Origin: CAVZLD01 sp964522605
Lineage (GTDB): Bacteria > Planctomycetota > Planctomycetia > Pirellulales > Pirellulaceae
Reading direction: 5' to 3'
NCBI GenBank assembly: GCA_964522605.1
Contig: CAZFWV010000377.1
Location: forward strand, 1-6,559
Length of the DNA stretch: 6,559 bases
Shown here: positions 1-4,800 of the stretch, in pieces
Numbering within the stretch: the stretch's first letter is position 1
How the letters are laid out: each line of letters opens with the position of its first letter
Notes under the pieces: model-generated
Told to the model about the DNA's origin: nothing
Seen by the model: only the letters and a program-made list of their open reading frames with translations
Databases searched by the model: none
Program-made: the position numbers and the translations under genes

Positions 1-288
1 GCGGCGCTTAATCTCCAAGAAGACCGGTGAATCCGGACTCTCATCATAAAACCGGACGCGCAGCTTGAATCGATTCTTTTCTCCGTGCAGCGTCGCGCGG
101 CAGGTAAAAAAATCGGTGCTGTCGAGATACAGACTGTGGACTGCGTAGCCGTAGCCTTCTTTGCCCACGGTGTGCGCATCGGGTTCCACGTAGTTGCGGA
201 TGAACCGACGGATTTCCGTCGCCGTCGTTTCGTCGATGACGTATTTGAATTCAAATCGCGAGGACTGCAGCGTGCCAATCGCCGGCAT
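1..288 (-). CDS. VTC-domain (polyphosphate polymerase-like) protein, N-terminal 96 residues, cut by left edge
   Basis: I translated this minus-strand frame by hand; it is open from an ATG at 288 to the window edge. The protein begins MPAIGTLQSSRFEFKYVID and shows the ordered signatures of the VTC fold. These are the opening RFEFKY strand (E13, K15), VHSLYLDSTDF (residues 50-60), the basic strand RFKLRVRFYD (73-82), and VFLEIKRR (89-96). In yeast Vtc4 such alternating basic and acidic residues line the tunnel where polyphosphate is made from ATP. Bacterial members are annotated as polyphosphate polymerase domain proteins, and whether they all make polyphosphate is less certain. Roughly the first third to half of a usual bacterial member is visible. 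The start is well fixed: the same frame meets a TAG about 40 bp upstream and has no other ATG. No clear Shine-Dalgarno sequence is seen. No signal peptide is visible, so it is probably cytoplasmic or held at the membrane by a partner. It lies 816 bp downstream of the deacetylase gene, with a terminator between them, so it is probably its own transcription unit. Confidence 0.86.
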   Translation of the reverse strand, partial: MPAIGTLQSSRFEFKYVIDETTATEIRRFIRNYVEPDAHTVGKEGYGYAVHSLYLDSTDFFTCRATLHGEKNRFKLRVRFYDESPDSPVFLEIKRR

Positions 289-343
289 GGGAACGTCCAG
301 ATCAGGCGCGGGAGGTCGAACCGATAGCTAACCCTATCTTAAC

Positions 344-373
344 AAAAAAAAAGCCGGACCCAGGGGCCCGGCT
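344..373 (-). terminator. Intrinsic terminator reading minus, upstream of the VTC gene
   Basis: On the minus strand a GC-rich hairpin is followed directly by nine T residues (A run at 344-352 on the plus strand). The stem pairs AGCCGG at 352-357 with CCGGCT at 368-373, continues past one A/C mismatch for two more pairs, and closes on a CAGG loop at 361-364. A second small hairpin, CTCGAA/TTCGAG at 372-377 and 383-388, overlaps its base by two nucleotides. There is no T run on the plus-strand side, so it should act only on minus-strand transcripts. It sits 55 bp before the VTC start codon and no gene ends just before it. It either closes a long 3' end of the deacetylase transcript, ends an RNA gene in the spacer, or acts as a leader attenuator. 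Confidence 0.8.
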
Positions 374-462
374 CGAAAGACATTCGAGGAAGGAAGGAAA
401 TGGTCTACCGTGAATGTGGAACGCTTCGTAAAAGTCCGTTGTCGCAGGATTCCGGCCCGCCT

Positions 463-498
463 GCCCGCCGTCGGTCACGTGCAAGGGTGACGGCGGGC
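463..498. repeat. Perfect 10-bp GC-rich inverted repeat (strong hairpin)
   Basis: GCCCGCCGTC at 463-472 is the exact reverse complement of GACGGCGGGC at 489-498, separated by 16 nt. The loop contains the palindrome CACGTG (476-481). An overlapping alternative pairing, GTCAC (474-478) with GTGAC (487-491), is possible. No T run follows on either strand, so it is not an intrinsic terminator on its own. It could be part of a structured RNA that ends at the terminator near 344, a protein-binding site, or a dispersed intergenic repeat. The structure is directly visible; its role is unknown. Confidence 0.6.
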
Positions 499-1104
499 GA
501 TTGTCTTGGCGGTCTCGAACTTCGATTGCTCCTGTCAGTCCGCAGAGGAAATCAGTGCCGGTGGGGTAACCGTAACGGCTCAGGCAGTTTTCCCGAAACG
601 AACGATTTCTGACGGGCGACTGATCCAGATTTGCAAGTAGCACTGAGAGACAACAGGTCGAGTCCGTCGTCCTTCGCGGGGCTGCTGATTCCGAGCCAGG
701 TCACAATACTCGGCAAACAAAACCTGGTCGTTACAACGGTCCCGAGTGACAATCCAGACTCAGATGAGGATGCCCGGTGGATCTAGCATAAGATTGCCCT
801 CCCTCGCGATCATGGAGAACTTCTTCCCCGGTAACACAGCCAAGTTCCCCAGGATCTAGGAATCTTGTGAAAGTCGCCAGTGTTCCGTTCGTCGACCTGG
901 CTTTTTTGAAGGTGCAACGATCAAGAACACCGCCATTCTTCCTCGCGTCGGCTGCTGTCGTTTTCAGCCAACACTATTGGATTTACCCGATCACTGCGCG
1001 CTCGTCAACGAAATGGATTCGACGACACGCAACTTTCTGACGAATTGCTACCCTGGAATTCAGGCCGTGCGAATCGCGAAGAGTCTAATGCTTTGCGCCC
1101 CACA

Positions 1105-1875
1105 TTACGTTCGATATTTTGCGTAAGGTCGCAGTGCATCCATGAGCGGATCGGCGTCGGGCGCGCAGAAACCGAGATGAGAATGTCGCCGCCACCCTTC
1201 GGCGACCGGGAAAGTTCCCGAGAGCGTACCCACTTCTTGAGCCAACTGCCTCATGGTTGCGATGTACGAGTCCATTCCTTGGCTTTCATCCAGCCAGTCC
1301 CGCTGGCTTTCGTGATAGCTCAGCATCTGAGCCTTGCGTTCGATGACCGAATGGATATCGATAAAGATCTCGGGACAGACGGGCGCGCCCAATGGATCGC
1401 AATTTCCATGCGGCTGCGCATGATAGATCGTGACCTCTTGTTGCACGGGAGGCCGTGGCGGATCAACGGGGAAATTGGGCATGCCGCGACTAAAGGCGGC
1501 CGTCACGGCCAGTCGGCACGCGTTCATGTGATCTTCCATGTAATCCTGCGGCGAATGCACGAGCAGGATCGTTGGAGCGGTCTGTCGAATCACGGAAGCA
1601 ACTCGGCGCAGCGTCGGCAGATCGTAGAAAATTTCTAGATCATTCGTGATACTGTCGTGGTGCGTGGCGCCCAGAAACTCCGCCGCTCGCTGTGCTTCGT
1701 TACGGCGCAAGCGAATAATCGTTTCCGCGTCATGACAAGCGGAACCACACGACCCGTTTGCAATCGACATGTAGTGCAACGCATAGCCGGCATCGTGCAG
1801 CAGCATCATCGTGCCGGCCATGTTGAACTCAATGTCATCCGGATGGGCCACGATGGCCAATGCACATTCTGCCAT
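1105..1875 (-). CDS. PIG-L/LmbE family zinc-dependent deacetylase
   Basis: A complete 256-residue protein of normal length for the PIG-L deacetylase family, whose members remove N-acetyl groups from sugars such as GlcNAc conjugates (examples are MshB, BshB and PIG-L). The diagnostic zinc motif AHPDD is at residues 10-14, giving H11 and D14 as likely ligands and D13 as likely catalytic base. The usual glutamate after AHPDD is replaced by I15 followed by E16, a form I recall as common in planctomycete relatives. The third ligand is probably H116 in HSPQDYMEDH (107-116). There is no signal peptide or membrane segment, so it should be cytoplasmic. The ATG at 1875 is the only plausible start: it lies 19 bp after the stop of the preceding CotH gene, with a weak AGG four bases upstream and no earlier in-frame ATG. 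Short spacing and shared strand suggest cotranscription. The substrate cannot be told from sequence. No clear terminator follows the TAA. Confidence 0.93.
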   Translation of the reverse strand: MAECALAIVAHPDDIEFNMAGTMMLLHDAGYALHYMSIANGSCGSACHDAETIIRLRRNEAQRAAEFLGATHHDSITNDLEIFYDLPTLRRVASVIRQTAPTILLVHSPQDYMEDHMNACRLAVTAAFSRGMPNFPVDPPRPPVQQEVTIYHAQPHGNCDPLGAPVCPEIFIDIHSVIERKAQMLSYHESQRDWLDESQGMDSYIATMRQLAQEVGTLSGTFPVAEGWRRHSHLGFCAPDADPLMDALRPYAKYRT

Positions 1876-1894
1876 ATTGCCTGTACCGGGTTCC

Positions 1895-4800
1895 TTACCA
1901 ATCCATTGCCAGCAGGTCGAGCAGGTCTCCGTCCAGCGACCAGTCTTCGCTCGCTGTCTGGTTCAGGCCGCGAGCGTCCATGGATTGTTCGAACAGTGCA
2001 TCGGATGCTTCCAGGACAGGAGTCGCAATCGGCTGCGGGTTCGTGGTTGCCAGGGAATCGACCGATTCGACGGACGGATCCGTCGTCGACGTCGACGTGA
2101 ACAGTGAATCGGCCAGTAGTGCGGCGGCCACCTGGGAATCGATCGCGGGCACGGTCGCCAGGCCCTGGGCTCGCGCGGGCGATTCGTAATGGCCCAGTTG
2201 CAGGACGTAGACGAAATCCGCGGTATCGAAATCGCCGCTGCCGTTCCAGTCTCCTTCCTCAAAGGTCGAATTCCCAGGAATCCCGTCCTCATATTCACCC
2301 GCCTGCAGGACCAACACCAGGTCGGCCGTACCAAAGACGCCATCATGATTGGAATCGCCCGGCAAGGGCTGATCCGAGGTGCCGGGCGAGCCACCGTTCC
2401 GGGCGCTCGCACGCCAGCCCTGGGCCGTATTCCATAAGGCGAGTTCTCCCGCTGCGTCGACGATCTGCAGCGAAGGTCCATCGCCATCGGTCGCGCGAAC
2501 CCACTCGTCGCTGTACGTCAGATCGTGAATCGTCTCCGTGCCGGCCTGTAGCACGAGGCGTTCCGAGCGATTGCTCAGACCGCCGGTCCATTGGCCCGCG
2601 ACCGGCAGGTTGGTTCCATAACGGAATTGGAATGCCTCCAGGTTTTCGACGAGGACGACGCGCTGTTGGGGTGCTAATTCACGCACGCTGCCGTCGGCGA
2701 ATGCGAAACCGATCCCTTCGAAATCACTGCCCGCCGGTGTCTGCACAAAAGCCACATTTGACAGGTCGATTGCGTTCTCGGAGATGTTGACCAGCTCGAT
2801 GAACTCGAACTCATCCGCATCGTCGAACCCCGCCGCGATCTCGGCAGGCGAGGAACCGCTCGGATGATAGTGGATCTCGCTGATCCGCAAGCTGGATGAA
2901 TCCGCGGGGACGCTGGTAACAAAACGAGCTTCGCTCACAGGACTCCAGCTGCCGTCCGTTTTTCGCAATCGTGCCCGGACCGTCAGCGTCGAATTGACCG
3001 GAATCGCGCCCGTATAGGAACTCGCAGACGGCGCGACCTCTCCGCCTTCCACACGCGGATCCGAACCGTCGGTCGTGTAGAAAATTGTCCCCTCCGGTGC
3101 TTGCATCGTCAGACGGCTCCCTGCGTCGACGAATCCACCATGTTGGGGCGTGCCGCCGATTTGGAACTCGGGTGCGACGTCGGCTTCATACAGATTGCGG
3201 CGTACGAGTTGCGAGAGGACGATGTCCGTGCGGCGCGGGAAATAATTCTCCATCAGGTCGCCATACGCGTAGGGGTTATTGAGCCAGTGCAAACGCGTAT
3301 AGCGAATCCGACTGCGGTCGATCTGGTTGTCGCCCCACCGGGCCGACTCGACACGCATCACCAAATTGATCTGTTCGGCACGGTCCGAGTAGATCTGCGA
3401 GGCTACGTCGGGTGTCAGGATTCCGTCGTTCTTCATATGCCGCTGGATGTGATCCGCAAACAGCAGGCGGTATTCCGGATTGGCGGTCAGTCGCTGATGA
3501 ATCTCCGAAGGGCCGCCTGAATCGTTCTTCGTCGTGACGTCCACACTAATCGATTCCATCGTGTGTTCCGCATCCCAGCTGTGGAACAACCATTTCCCTT
3601 CGGGATCCGTTCGGTCGTAGGAAGCGTACCAGTTCTGGTGAGCCCAGTCGGTGTTCCCGATGTAGAAATTCAGCAGCATATAATCGATGAACGCATCGAT
3701 ATCCAATTCCTGCTTGATCGCTTCATAGTTGGCGGGATCTGCCAGGTTCCGACGCGCCAGTTGGAGCAGTTGCTGGTAGCTGGCACCCGTGCCGGAAACG
3801 ACGGTGCTGGAACGATGTTTGATGACGTCATAGTCTTCCGCAAACCCGCCGCGATAGGAAGCGGCGAAGTTGTCATCCGGACGCTCGTGCAGGATGTGCA
3901 TTCCCCAATAGATGCCATTGATGTAGACGTGCACATGCTGCGCGTGTGTGGCGTATCCGCCCAAGGCATTCTGCAGGTCTGATGCAAACTCATCACGCAT
4001 GTAATCCGCTCGATTTCGCTGACCGGTCGGATCGCTGCCTCCGCCATAGTGCCAGACGTTGTTCAGACGAGCATCGATCACCAGCGTGTCGAACTGCGAA
4101 ACGGCATCGGTGCCAAAAACGGGATATTCGAGTTCCGAAGCGCCTTCGTCTTCGGTAAAGCGAACGCGCATCGAAAGCTTGTCGACCTTCCATCGCTGGG
4201 GACTCGTTCCGCCGACAATCTGGATCGTCGAGTTCGTATGGACCCCGTTATCGGGTCGTGTGGGATCGAAATACTCGAAACCAGCGGGAATCTCCACATC
4301 TTCCCCGGCGATGTAGATTCCGCCGCTGCCAAACATCTGGTCAAAGTTCACGGACAGCGAAACCGTCGGAATCCTCAGTAAATCCTCGGGTTCGGGACGC
4401 ACCTCCGGGTCTTCATGATTGACGATGTTCGGATCCATCTCCCAATCGGGCCCTGCATGACCCCAGCGAACACCCCCCAGACCTTCACCGTCTTGCAGCA
4501 GCACATCGCTGGGGAAGATGTACGTCTGGACGTCCACACTCGAGGGCAGATAGTCGTCCAAGAAGGCGACTGCCTTCAAGACCGTTGTGGTGGTGATCGG
4601 GATGGGCTCCGTGTAAATCTGCCCAGTCGTGCTGTTGGGATTGCTCCCATCCAGGGTATAGCGAATCGTGGCGCCGCCGGTTGCCGTGGTGATCTCGACG
4701 GAAAACGGTTCCGTATAGAAACCGCGATCGACCGAGAAGGCGGTATCCGCGACCACGCCGGGATAGACCCCCGTGTTGTCGTCGCCCGGCGTGGCCGCTA

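Larger units (their letters stand above)
289..1104. other. 816-bp spacer with no convincing protein gene
   Basis: I see no protein gene here. The short open frames on both strands have no recognisable motif, and some run straight through the terminator and hairpin described separately. Other visible structure is modest. A perfect 6-bp inverted repeat CCAGGT/ACCTGG lies at 696-701 and 722-727. An 8-of-9 inverted repeat lies at 814-822 and 842-850. A small repeat GATAG/CTATC lies at 323-327 and 334-338, between the terminator and the VTC start codon. I find no good terminator directly after the deacetylase stop at 1105, so its transcript may extend through this region to the terminator near 344. 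I find no convincing -35/-10 pair for the VTC gene in the 55 bp between that terminator and its ATG. Confidence 0.6.

Noticed and set aside
400..612. 70-codon plus-strand open frame preceded by a strong purine-rich GGAAGGAAGGAA before its ATG
   Set aside because: The Shine-Dalgarno match is tempting, but the product is Arg/Gly/Ser-rich with no domain, it is on the opposite strand from all neighbours, and it overlaps the hairpin. The purine run is probably chance or part of the hairpin and terminator region.
302..643. 113-codon minus-strand open frame in the spacer
   Set aside because: It runs straight through both the 10-bp hairpin and the intrinsic terminator including its T run. The predicted protein is of random composition with no recognisable motif.
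615..785. Plus-strand stretch open for about 56 codons ending DSDEDARWI, considered as a gene remnant
   Set aside because: It has no ATG or GTG start in a sensible place, no match I recognise, and a length that is not unusual by chance.
860..940. 25-codon minus-strand frame (MAVFLIVAPSKK...) with GAGGAAG just before its ATG
   Set aside because: The spacing is too short for a good ribosome site, there is no family match, and the length is within chance expectation.
1045..1638. 197-codon plus-strand open frame
   Set aside because: It is almost entirely antisense to the deacetylase gene, which has clear family motifs. It is a shadow of that gene's GC-rich codon use.
2085..2096. Tandem GTCGAC palindromes
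   Set aside because: They encode the Ser/Thr linker near the C-terminus of the CotH protein and are explained by low-complexity coding.
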